Assembly (NCBI RefSeq): GCF_024679245.1
Contig: NC_090174.1
Coordinates: 16,166,933-16,230,932 of the forward strand
Origin: Pseudorasbora parva
Lineage: Eukaryota > Chordata > Actinopteri > Cypriniformes > Gobionidae
Direction: 5' to 3'
DNA: 64,000 nt
Numbering within the stretch: position 1 is the first letter of the stretch; each line of letters starts with the position of its first letter. Positions 1 to 9,227 of this stretch are shown here, one piece after another. The position numbers and the translations under genes were made by a program. The notes below the pieces were generated by a model. The model saw only the letters and a list, made by a program, of their open reading frames with translations, was not told the DNA's origin and ran no database searches.

Positions 1-1114
1 AGTGCCTTCATCCAGGCATGTCCTCGCTGTACCATGTTTAAATCTAGGAAGGAGCTCAGAGCCCCGATGGTCCCGATAAAGGCAAAAGCCCCCCTTCATA
101 TTGTGGCCATGGACTTTCTGACGTTGGGTAGACCAACGGATCGTTATCAGAACATCCTCGTAATTACTGATCTATTCACCAAGTACGCCTGGGCCGTTCC
201 AACTCTGGACCAGACTGCCAACACCACTGCCACTGCCTTATGGAGAGCCGTCTTTCAGCCGTTTGGGTGCCCTGAGTTTCTGCATTCCGATCAAGGGCCA
301 AATTTCGAGTCCCGAGTGATCAAAGAACTGTGCCAATTATATGGGTGCACGAAAACTCACACCACGTCCTATCACCCCCAGGGGAACGGCGGGTGTGAAC
401 GACTTAATCAGACCTTGCTGGGCCTAATGGGCACGCTGGACCAAGAGCATCAGAGTGACTGGGTGAGTGCCTTACCAACCTTAGTCCAGGCGTATAATAA
501 TAGTGTACACAGCACCACGGGGTATGCCCCGACTTACCTGATGTTTGGCAGGCATGTACGGCTACCAACGGACTTGATGTCGGGGACACCCGCGGCTGAG
601 GAGGATGTGAGTCTGACGGAGTGGGTGGGGCCCCACCATCAACGCCTCCACTTCGCCTATGAACAAGTCACCAAGCGGATACAAGGTGCCGCAGAGAAAA
701 ATAAGAGGCTGTATGATCGAACGGCCCGAGAGGCCCCCCTGCTTCCAGGAGAACGTGTTGGCCCGAGACAACTGGCGGCAAGGGAAAGGAAAGTTGAGCG
801 ACCGGTGGGAAGCCATCCCGTATGTGATCCAGGGCCAGCAGCGGCCGGGACAACCGGTATACACGATCCGGCCAGAAGGAAAGGCTGGGCCGGACCGAGT
901 GGTCCATCGAAACATGATTCGTCCCTGTCCGAATTATCCCAGACCCGTGGAAGAGGCCCCAAGGGAGCCTGTGCCTGCAGCCCCGTGGATCGGGGGCTGG
1001 GCTGTGGTGCCAAGAGACCCTGAGACTGTGGCCGCTAGGGTTGAACCGGTCTCGCCACCTCGACGGTCTCAACGGGAGAACCGAGGGCGGCCCCCTGTAC
1101 GATACGGCGACTAG
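1..1114 (+). pseudogene. Ty3/Gypsy integrase (C-terminal pol), one frameshift
   Basis: The reading frame is open from base 1 and starts within the zinc-binding region (CPRC at about 25-36). The DDE core follows: Asp at 112-114 (MDFLTL), Asp at 289-291 (SDQGPNF) and Glu at 397-399 (GGCERLNQ). The last two are separated by exactly 35 residues, as expected for retroviral-type integrases. In the C-terminal part the frame changes from frame 1 to frame 2 between about 751 and 762. Beyond it the typical basic tail resumes (LARDNWRQGKGKLSDRW) and ends at the stop 1112-1114. The enzyme would insert element cDNA into the host genome. The core residues are intact but the frameshift makes this copy probably non-functional; a sequencing error is the alternative. 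Confidence 0.9.
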
Positions 1115-1161
1115 GCAGGTGATTCCCGTTCTAGGGACTAGAACGGTTTGGCGGGGGAGGA

Positions 1162-3444
1162 TGTCACGGAGTGACCTAAAGGGGCGGAACTTAAAATGGC
1201 GGAAATTGTCCGCCCGGACCATTGTCCATGGAACACGCGACTAGTTCCGGTAACTCCGGGCAACTAAAAGGGCGTGTTATTGGGAACAGGTGTGTGCATG
1301 GACGTGGCGATCGATGGTTGGACAAATTAGAGCAAAGGAGGCATATAAAGAAGGTAATGGGAGAACAGAAGGGGGAAGGAGTTGATTCCGGCAAACGGGG
1401 GCGGAAGGAGGAAGTTGATTCGGGCCAACGCTGCAGGGTGAGTGAAGTTGATTTGGGCGATCGCGGTGGGTGAGACGGAGCGATCGGTGAATCAGAGGGA
1501 CGTCTCGAGGCGGATGATACAGACTGGGCGAAGTGAGAACAAAGTGCTGGGCTGAAGAAAACATGAGCTAAGTGTTTGAAGCATTCATTGTTGAAACAAC
1601 TGTGTTGATATGTATTGTTACTGCCTTGGAGAAATTGTTTACATTAAGAAGGCATTGGGAACGTATTGAAAAGAGGAAGGAGCGTGCTGAAAGATCGTGG
1701 TCTTGACGTTTTCATATGGTCATCCTCTGCACTGACCCTTTCTACTACCCAGGACTTGTCTCCCGGCCCAACGTGGTGATCCTGACCCTAATTCACCGTG
1801 AGTGTGTGTGGAGTACAGTGGGTGAGTCTTTCTTTTGATGTGTGTCCACCGAAGAATTATAGTGTTGTGCTGTGCAAACGTTGTCAGCGATCCCTCCCTA
1901 GGTCGAAGAGAAAGCCCTGCATCAGAGGAAGCACTAAAGCCGACATCTGCCTGACTACGGATCTGTGAGTTGTAGCTAAGAGCCCAGTGTACCGCCTGTA
2001 TACTCACCTGTATGCCCAAAGCTAAGAGCCCAGTGTACCGCCTGTATACTCACCTGTATGCCCAAAGCTAAGAGCCCAGTGTACCGCCTGTATACTCATC
2101 TGTATGCCCAAAGCTAAGAGCCCAGTGTACCGCCTGTATACTCACCTGTATGCCCCAAAGCTAAGAGCCCAGTGTACCGCCTGTATACTCACCTGTATGC
2201 CCAAAGCTAAGAGCCCAGTGTACTGCCTGTATACTCACCTGTATGCCCAAAGCTAAGAGCCCAGGGTACCGCCTGTATACTCACCTGTATGCCCAAAGCT
2301 AAGAGCCCAGTGTACCGCCTGTATACTCACCTGTATGCCCAAAGCTAAGAGCCCAGTTTACCGCCTGTATACTCATCTGTATGCCCAAAGCTAAGAGCCC
2401 AGTGTACCGCCTGTTTACTCACCTGTATGCTCAAAGCTAAGAGCACAGTGTACTGCCTGTATACTCACCTGTATGCCCAAAGCTAAGAGCCCAGTGTACC
2501 GCCTGTATACCCACCTGTATGCCCAAAGCTAAGAGCCCAGTGTACCGCCTGTATACTCACCTGTATGCCCAAAGCTAAGAGCCCAGTGTACCGCCTGTAT
2601 ACTCACCTGTATGCCCAAAGCTAAGAGCCCAGTGTACCGCCTGTATACTCACCTGTATGCCCCAAAGCTAAGAGCCCAGTGTACCGCCTGTATACTCACC
2701 TGTATGCCCAAAGCTAAGAGCCCAGTGTACTGCCTGTATACTCACCTGTATGCCCAAAGCTAAGAGCCCAGTGTACCGCCTGTATACTTACCTGTATGCC
2801 CAAAGCTAAGAGCCCAGTGTACCGCCTGTATACTCACCTGTATGCCCAAAGCTAAGAGCCCAGTGTACCGCCTGTATACTCACCTGTATACCCAAAGCTA
2901 AGAGCCCAGTGTACCGCCTGTATACCCACCTGTATGCCCAAAGCCAAGAGCCCAGTGTACCGCCTGTATACTCACCTGTACGCCCAAAGTTAAGAGTCCA
3001 GTGTACCGCCTGTGTACTCACCTGTATGCCCAAAGCCAAGAGCCCAGTGTACCGCCTGTATACTCACCTGTATGCCCAAAGCTGAGAGCCAGTGGACCGC
3101 CTGTACACTCACTTGTACGCCCAAAGCCAAGAACCCAGTGTACCGCCTGCATAGTCACCTGCAAGCCTAGGTGTGAACGACGACGAGAGAGAGCTGGGAA
3201 GATCTGTCGAAAATCAGGAGCGACTCAGGAAACCAAGGCCCCAGTCCTGGAGGACTGGTGTCCCCCTTTTTAGTATCCCTCCCTCCCCTTTTTCATAAAT
3301 CTCTTTTAAATTAATAAATATTGGTTCTTAACTTACCCGTCCTCGTCTGTCTGGTCATTGGGGTGTTTCTGGGACCTCCTCGGGGTGGAAACTAGGGGAG
3401 GAGCGGGACTCGCGCTAAGTGGCGGTCCGCTCCGGCCTGTGACA
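1162..3444 (+). repeat. 3' long terminal repeat with internal minisatellite
   Basis: The LTR begins TGTCAC at 1162, right after a GGGGGAGGA purine tract, and ends GTGACA at 3444. It therefore has the usual TG...CA ends inside a 6-bp inverted repeat. A polyadenylation signal AATAAA lies at 3313-3318. At about 2.28 kb it is long for a Gypsy LTR, and roughly half of that is a 46-bp tandem array. No 5' LTR is visible for comparison, so the boundaries rest on end motifs and position after pol. Confidence 0.8.
1973..3170. repeat. 46-bp minisatellite array, about 26 units
   Basis: Tandem head-to-tail units of 46 bp have the core AAGAGCCCAGTGTACCGCC followed by TGTATACTCACCTGTATGCC. Units at 1981 and 2027 are exactly 46 bp apart and near identical. 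Units from about 2940 onward are more diverged, including GCCAAGAG and GTTAAGAG variants, which marks the older edge of the array. There are no unique spacers, so this is not a CRISPR. An open frame on the - strand across it only reflects the period. Confidence 0.95.
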
Positions 3445-3934
3445 TTCATGTCGATGTCGTGTTTGTTGTTAGCTGTGGTGAAATCATTTTGTGAAAGAAA
3501 TAACGTTGCAAAGTTAACTCGTGTTTATTCAGAGCTCTCAGATACAAACAAAATAAACTCGTGCTCTCAAAAACTCGGTACAATAACACTTCCTCAGCAA
3601 TCTTTCCCCAGCTCCCTCTCTGTCTCTCTCTCTCCACTGGCAGCGCTGCAGCAGCTGCTCCAGCTTGTGCATGACTAAACCACAGCCCCTCAGCACGTAA
3701 TCTCATTCCATATGCAAAGATGTCAGCCAATCACAACAGTGGGTGTTTTCACTGAAGACTCACAGCAGACATGCCTCTTGAAACAGTGCATTCCAAAAAC
3801 AGAGGGCTAATATCAGTATAGAAAAATTGATTTTATTTCTTAATTATGACATTTTTTGATGTAAAAACCATACTAACAACATAAGTACACCCCAGGAAAC
3901 ATAAAACAATAAAACAACCCATGCCATGGGACCT
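3445..3934 (-). mobile_element. Partial TTAA-flanked DNA transposon (same family as 47961-49607)
   Basis: Read on the - strand from 3934, this starts AGGTCCCATGGCATGGG next to TTAA (3935-3938). It closely follows the left part of the element at 47961, including the shared stretches CCTGGGGTGTACTTAT and CCCACTGTTGTGATTGGCTG. The homology fades toward 3650, and the Gypsy LTR ends at 3444, so only about half is present. It is non-coding and non-autonomous. Confidence 0.75.
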
Positions 3935-3938
3935 TTAA

Positions 3939-4295
3939 AAAGTACATGATGACAGACCCAAACAAGTAAGGTGAGATCTAGACTGACAGCACTGACATTC
4001 CAGTGTCTTGGCTCAATGATTGCTGTTGATGGACGTCTGAACCTTGAAGTCACTGCACAATGTGCGGAAGAGCTACCGCACCGCCATTCGTCTTGTTGCT
4101 CTTTATGGTGCTTTATAGAATGTAGGCCTGTGGCGAAAGAAGTATAATGCCTCCTCCGTGTCATGGAAACAAAAAGGCTGCAAGGGATCTTTGGCATCGT
4201 ACACTTTGACCACGTCTGTAATGATGACAGCGGTATGGTTAGAAAACTACTAGTAGTAAAGGTAGTTTTATACTGCAAGTATAATTGTAAGTTCT
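3939..4295. other. Short unassigned stretch between two TTAA elements
   Basis: This is unassigned DNA between the TTAA at 3935 and the TTAA at 4296. On the - strand there is an exon-like open stretch (about 4109-4222) after an acceptor-like CATCATTACAG. It reads VVKVYDAKDPLQPF followed by CFHDTEEALYFF and ends at a stop. I do not recognise the family. It may be a fragment of a decayed transposase or host exon. Confidence 0.35.
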
Positions 4296-4735
4296 TTAAA
4301 CGTGTCATATAATGCCTTTTTTGTACAAGCTAACATGGTTGTTTAGTGTCTAAATGAAAACTTTGTAATATACTTTAAATAAAAATTCTCAGTAGTATTG
4401 TAAGAAAACACAAATTTTACCTGCTCAAAAACAGGTCAAAACTGTTTTCAGAAAGCCATTTCAGTGCATACGACTTTCAATGATAATTTGCTTTGCTTAC
4501 CCCGCCCCTCTGTTCTGTGGGCTGGTTTTTGCACAACACAGGTGGAGTGTTGCCTTGACAACAGTTGAGGAAATGTTTTGGATTCAAGAACATGACGATG
4601 GCCCCAATGAAGTTCGACAATTAAGGCTCGAACAGGACATTTCTAAATGGTTGTTTAATGTAATGTCACTTAGATATATCTTTGTATGTACTGGCAGGGT
4701 AACGTTAGCGATGAGTGCTATGTGTTAACTTATGT

Positions 4736-6195
4736 TTATTACACGGCTCTGTGAAATACTTAATTCTGATTGGTCAATCGCGCATTCCAGCGGTATGTTA
4801 TTTCCAGATAACAACCGCTCATACGGCTCATACAAGTTATCTTGACCGGTACTACTTCTATGTTTAACGCTGGCGCCATCTTGTGGCTATTAAATACTTA
4901 AACAGCCATGGCTACAATGGAAGACTTCAAGGCGGGTTTCCTTTATAAAGTTTATATATGGATAATTTTCTTACACAAACGCATCGATTTGAATCAGAAG
5001 GCTCTATTAACCATCGGAGCCGTGTGGAGCATGTTATTTGATGGACAGCTGCATTTTTTATGGACTTCAAAAACAGCTACAACTACTGCTTGGATTAACA
5101 TTAGCCTGGACTTTTTAAATATAACTCAGATTGTATTTGTCTGAAAGAAGAATGTCATATACACCTATAATGACTTGAGGGTGAGTAAATCATAGGCTTG
5201 GTTTCATTTTTGGGTGAACTAACCCTTTCAGCATTCATTTTCAACATTTAGCAGCAATAGATAAAAGCTTAAAGCAGTTTGGAACTGTTTTTCTTCGCGG
5301 AAGCTTTGCGTAAGAGCTAATAAAATATTTAATCTCAAGACAATATTTTGTGTCTAATTTATTTGAGACTAGTAGCCGTGTAATGTAAGGGATAATGTAC
5401 ACCCAGCCGGTTGTTATCACAGAATAAACCCCGACAGAGTGATCAGGACCCCGACGTGAAGCAGAGGGGTCTTGCATCACTCTGAAGGGGTTTATTCTGC
5501 GATAAAAACCGGCTGGGTGTACATTATCCCGCTTATTACACGGCTACTAGTCTCAAATAAATAATTATTAGACACAAAATATTGTCTCGAGATTAAATAT
5601 TTTATTAGCTCTTACGCAAAGCTTCCGCGAAGGAAAACAGTTCCAACCTGCTTTAAGCCTTTATCTATTGCTGATGATTTGCCATATGCCCTTGCTAAAT
5701 GTTGAAAATGAATGCTGAAAGGGTTAGTTCACCCAAAAATGAAATCAAGCCTATGATTTACTCACCCTCAAGTTATCGTAGGTGTATATGACATTCTTCT
5801 TTCAGACAAATACAATCAGAGTTAAATTTAAAAAGTCCAGGCTAACGTTAATCCAAGCAGTTGTTGTAGTGGTGTTTGAAGTCCATAAAAAAATGCAGCT
5901 GTCCGTCAAATAACATGCTTCACACGGCTCCGATGGGTTAATAGAGCCTTCTGATTCGAATCGATGTGTTTGTGTAAGAAAAAGATCTATATTAAAAACG
6001 TTATAAAGGAAACCTGCCTTGAAGTCTTCGATTGTAACCCACGGCTGCTTAAGCCACAAGATGGCGCCAGCGTTAAGCATAGAAGTAGTACCGGTCAAGA
6101 TAACTCGTAGTACCCGTATGAGCGGGTGTTAACGTACCGCTGGAATGCGCGATTGACCAATCAGAATCAAGTATTTCACAGAGCCCTGTAATAAA
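4736..6195. mobile_element. Giant palindromic element (arms about 700 bp)
   Basis: The left arm (4736-5446) and right arm (about 5475-6195) are inverted copies. For example, GGCTCTGTGAAATACTT at 4746 pairs with AAGTATTTCACAGAGCC near 6170, and GGGATAATGTACACCCAGCC at 5390 pairs with the matching inverse near 5510-5530. The loop is under 40 bases. Both arms carry the common fish motif AGGGTTAGTTCACCC internally. Open frames in the arms are fragments of the repeat rather than genes. Its exact superfamily is not clear from the ends. Confidence 0.85.
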
Positions 6196-6199
6196 AGCA

Positions 6200-6325
6200 G
6201 GATAATGTACACCCAGCCGGTTGTTATCGCAGAATAAACCCCTTCAGAGTGATGCAAGATCATCCTGATCACTCTGTCTGGGTTTATTCTGCGATAACAA
6301 CCGGCTGGGTGTACATTATCCCTTA
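6200..6325. repeat. Second hairpin repeating the palindrome core
   Basis: GGATAATGTACACCCAGCC at about 6201 and its inverse near 6305-6323 form a stem of about 50 bp. The stem includes the AGAATAAACCCC / GGGTTTATTCT segment found at the centre of the larger palindrome. It is an extra copy of the centre fused to the right arm. Confidence 0.85.
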
Positions 6326-6544
6326 CATATGTTAGTTCATTGACAGATTGATGTTACAGCTACTGGGCATGAAAAACTTTTTTTTGTAAATGTCGGCTTG
6401 TCAGTGATGCGTAACATTATTTATGCTGTTACAACATGATTTCATTTTTACATTACTTCTTAATCTGTATATGACACATTATTAAACCATCTACAAAAGT
6501 AAGCTTAGTGTAGTGTTACCAGTTTAACTTTATCACTAGCGTAC

Positions 6545-7319
6545 TGTTAGGGAATAACAGCTTATGAACCAGGATCAGTAGTGAAGAAATTAAGACAGAG
6601 TCAGGATTGCAATTAATTAAAACGAAAATTTACTTAAGAATAGTTTGCAGTTTCAAAAGCAGAAGCCAGCTTCAAGTCTCACAAGGAGTTCGTAGGCCGC
6701 GCTCCCTCTCTCACCGTCTCGTTGCCTCGCCCTATTGTACATACAATTGTCCCATTCTCCCAACAGTTATACCGTTTTCAAGGTCTTAGCCATGTCATTA
6801 CTGCAATGTGGATGGTTCTGATTGGCTCAGAGACGATGCACAGTCATGGTAAATTTCCACTCATGTCAGTTAATCTGATGCACGTTTCCATAGACGTGTC
6901 ACTTGTTGAAGTTTTCACCCCGGAATAAGGCCCGTAATGACTTTCCAGATCTGGAGCAGGCGTCAGCTTGCCCACAACAACAAGTACACCCATCTCTTAG
7001 GGTGCCCATTGTACACCATTCTCAACATTGATCTGTAACATAGAATACTGCGCACATACACATACATAGTCTCTCCAAGGTTGGAGCTGATTAAGCTCCA
7101 GTTTTAACCAGTTCTTACCAAAACTTACTGATAACATGTGCTTTCTTTCAGTGAGAGGGACACACAATAGTACAGGCAATATTCATCTTGAGACTTTAGT
7201 GTTTCAGTAAAAGGAAATATAAAAGGAATAAAACATAATAAATTAAATTAAAGACAAATCCATATTTCATATCTGGAAGCGGGGCTAAGTGAGTAAGTCC
7301 TGCTACTGCACTCCTGACA
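6545..7319 (-). repeat. Putative solo LTR of a retroelement
   Basis: On the - strand this stretch runs from TGTCAGGAGTGCAG to CCTAACA, with TG...CA ends. It has promoter-like content: a GCCAATCAGAA box, an AT-rich TATA-like site and a GAGAGAGGGAGC transcript-start-like region. There is no coding content and no clear target duplication, so the borders are approximate. It lies inside the 4300-8330 element. Confidence 0.4.
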
Positions 7320-7849
7320 TGTTAGGGGTGTGTGATACCTCAAAATTCCAAACACACGGCCTTGTTGCCAGTGTTTAGTGACACATCACACACCCCTAGG
7401 CCAGACCCTCGGTCACTCCTCAGAGACCAAATATACACTTTAGAAAAACGATAAACTAAAAGCAAAATCATAACTGGATAGAATAATTATAATAATATAC
7501 GATAAATATTGATTAAAGTTTTGATTATGAAGTTAATTAGGATATAAATATATACAGGTATATTGAAGCGGCAGTGGATTTCAGAATTCCCCCTTCAATA
7601 CACAGTTTGTAATAACACAATAACCATAATGCGTTGTTCATTATAAACGTGGGATTATGAATTATATTGAGAACGTCATACACAGAAAGCATGACGTAAT
7701 GTAACCGTTATGTAATCGTAATGTAACCGCATTCATCGTGAAGCGTCCAAGCAATTTGAAAAGGTTAATATAAAGGTTAATAAAATGTTACACTCACTTC
7801 TTCTGAAGGTGCAGCAGGAAAACAAATAGTTGTTTTTTTCAGGAGAAGC

Positions 7850-8074
7850 TTATAAAGCAAAACCTGCTTTATACTGACCCTCGTTTATAAAGCAGTCTGG
7901 TGAGAAATGATTTGTGTAAACATGAAAGCATTGACGTTGATCGGGGGGAATATTCCCTTCAAAAACAAAAATCAGCCACCACGTCTTCAGCGGTACAGAT
8001 TTAGGAACATCAAAATGACTGCTGTGTTCATTATTACACCCAAGAACAGAACACCGCAGTCGCTTAGACGCCAT
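7850..8074 (-). pseudogene. THAP zinc-finger domain of a transposase, N-terminal exon
   Basis: The frame starts MASKRLRCSVLGCNNEHSS and contains the zinc ligands of a THAP finger: Cys-x4-Cys near residues 8-13, a WWLIFVF aromatic stretch, then HFSPDCF. The finger then runs KAGFAL to a stop. The second ligand pair is altered (HVYTNHF where Cys-x2-His is expected). THAP domains bind DNA and occur in P- and Kolobok-type transposases. Here only this domain survives, about 250 bp inside the right terminus, as expected for a transposase first exon. Confidence 0.6.
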
Positions 8075-8656
8075 TCTGCTCCAGAGTATCAACAATGGCG
8101 GACTGTGATGACAGCTCGCTCAGGGCGGGTCTGTGTTGAAACGCTTTCTGTCAATCAGCAATCGTGGGAGGGGCATCCGAGACAAGGGAAAACATATAAG
8201 GGGATTAAAAAAAACACTTGATGGATTTTTATCATTATAGGATGGTTGTGTACAGGCACTGCCAACACACATTTCTGTACAATCAACTTGTAGTATGAAA
8301 AGTATGTAAATATACCATTATATGACCCCTTTAAATGAGCATAACATCATACTTATAGTTTTTACTGTCTATTTATTTTTTAAACTTTAGTTTATCAGTT
8401 TATTTATGAGAAGTACACAGAAAGACTTAAAGTATACTTTATTTTTAGTTTTAAAAAACATAGGCCTACTATTAGCAGACTTGTCACATCCCTTACTTTT
8501 ACGTAAGGGATGACATGGTCATATGAATTTGAAATGGCTTTAAAAAAAAGTACATTATGAGATTTTTTTGAGTAATCAGTCAAAACCTTTTGAGTTTTTG
8601 ACTAACCAAAGAACTATATTTCCACTGGAATTAATGAACATATCTCTTCTTCTTAG

Positions 8657-9227
8657 GTTTATAGCCGATCTGCTGAAAAGAGTTGATGAGAGTGTGGTGA
8701 TATCTGATGTGTGTGACATAATTTATGAGCACTCAGAGAACTATTTCTCAATCTTCACTGATTATGTCCGCAATCAGCAATACCAAGAAAAGACATACAG
8801 CAGACTGATGTGAGACTTTTTATGCCTAACTCTGCTTCGTTTTAAAAGCTTCAAAAAAATTAAAGCTTTTAAATGCATAAAATACATTTTATAATTAAAT
8901 ATAATGTTTATACACATGTACTGGCAGGGAGAGTAACAGGGATTTTTCAGTTGTGATGAAGCGGCTGGAGTTATCGCCACTCTGCAAACGTCTCCCCTTC
9001 ACATCCTTTATGCTTCTGCCCTTCCAACGAATAACACGCATTAAAATCCTTATACAGGTAAATTAAAACAGCTAATGAAATACCCATTCCTCTCATTTGT
9101 TGATGTGAAATGATCAGACAATAATGCTTGTATTGATTTCAACCTTTTGTAGAATATCCAGAAGAGGACTGCAAAGGGCACTAAAGAGGAGGAAACTGCT
9201 TCCAAGGCCCTGGCTTCAGTGTCTGAG
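8657..9227 (+). CDS. RhoGEF exons encoding the DH domain, second half (three exons)
   Basis: Exon 8657-8809 reads [25 protein letters not shown] and [12 protein letters not shown] and ends inside a Met codon. Exon 8928-9057 completes that codon and carries conserved region 3, with [19 protein letters not shown] then IKILIQ. Exon 9153-9227 continues [19 protein letters not shown]. Splice sites are TTCTTAG|G, GAT|GTGAGA, TGGCAG|GGA, CAG|GTAAAT, TTGTAG|AAT and GAG|GTAAAG. In the DH fold these helices form the Rho-binding face. Confidence 0.92.

Larger units (their letters stand above)
1..3444 (+). mobile_element. Ty3/Gypsy LTR retrotransposon, 3' part (integrase end plus 3' LTR)
   Basis: The window opens inside the pol gene of a Ty3/Gypsy-type element. 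The integrase frame runs to a stop at 1114. It is followed by a short non-coding spacer, a purine-rich tract just before 1162 (likely plus-strand primer) and a long LTR to 3444. The gag, protease and reverse transcriptase parts and the 5' LTR would lie to the left of the window. The flanking DNA at 3445 is part of a TTAA element, so this retrotransposon probably landed in that older element. The target duplication cannot be tested because the 5' flank is absent. Confidence 0.9.
4300..8330 (-). mobile_element. TTAA-flanked THAP-encoding DNA transposon (Kolobok-like)
   Basis: The left terminus after TTAA (4296-4299) reads ACGTGTCATATAATG. The right terminus before TTAA (8331-8334) is CATTATATGACCCCT. 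The two ends are inverted repeats with few mismatches. TTAA target duplications together with a THAP-domain reading frame near the right end point to the Kolobok superfamily; piggyBac, also TTAA-specific, is the main alternative. The interior has been replaced or invaded by a large palindromic element (4736-6195) and an LTR-like stretch (6545-7319). No DDE core of its own is visible. Confidence 0.65.

Noticed and set aside
2806..3039. Open frame on the - strand across the minisatellite
   Set aside because: It is translation of a 46-bp repeat (three units make 46 codons) and has no other coding signal.
1973..3170. CRISPR-like array
   Set aside because: Units are contiguous 46-bp tandem repeats without unique spacers, inside an LTR of a eukaryotic element.
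3844..4308. 154-residue - strand open frame as one gene
   Set aside because: Its C-terminal part is the inverted terminus of a TTAA element and its start crosses another TTAA end. Only a short middle piece could be an exon, in a different frame.
4908..6098. Two similar open frames (MATMEDFKAGFLY and MTGTTSMLNAG)
   Set aside because: They are the two arms of the same palindromic repeat and not independent genes.
1..8656. A further upstream RhoGEF exon (first half of the DH domain)
   Set aside because: No + strand frame here shows the expected motifs; the exons are presumably left of the window or missed if very short.
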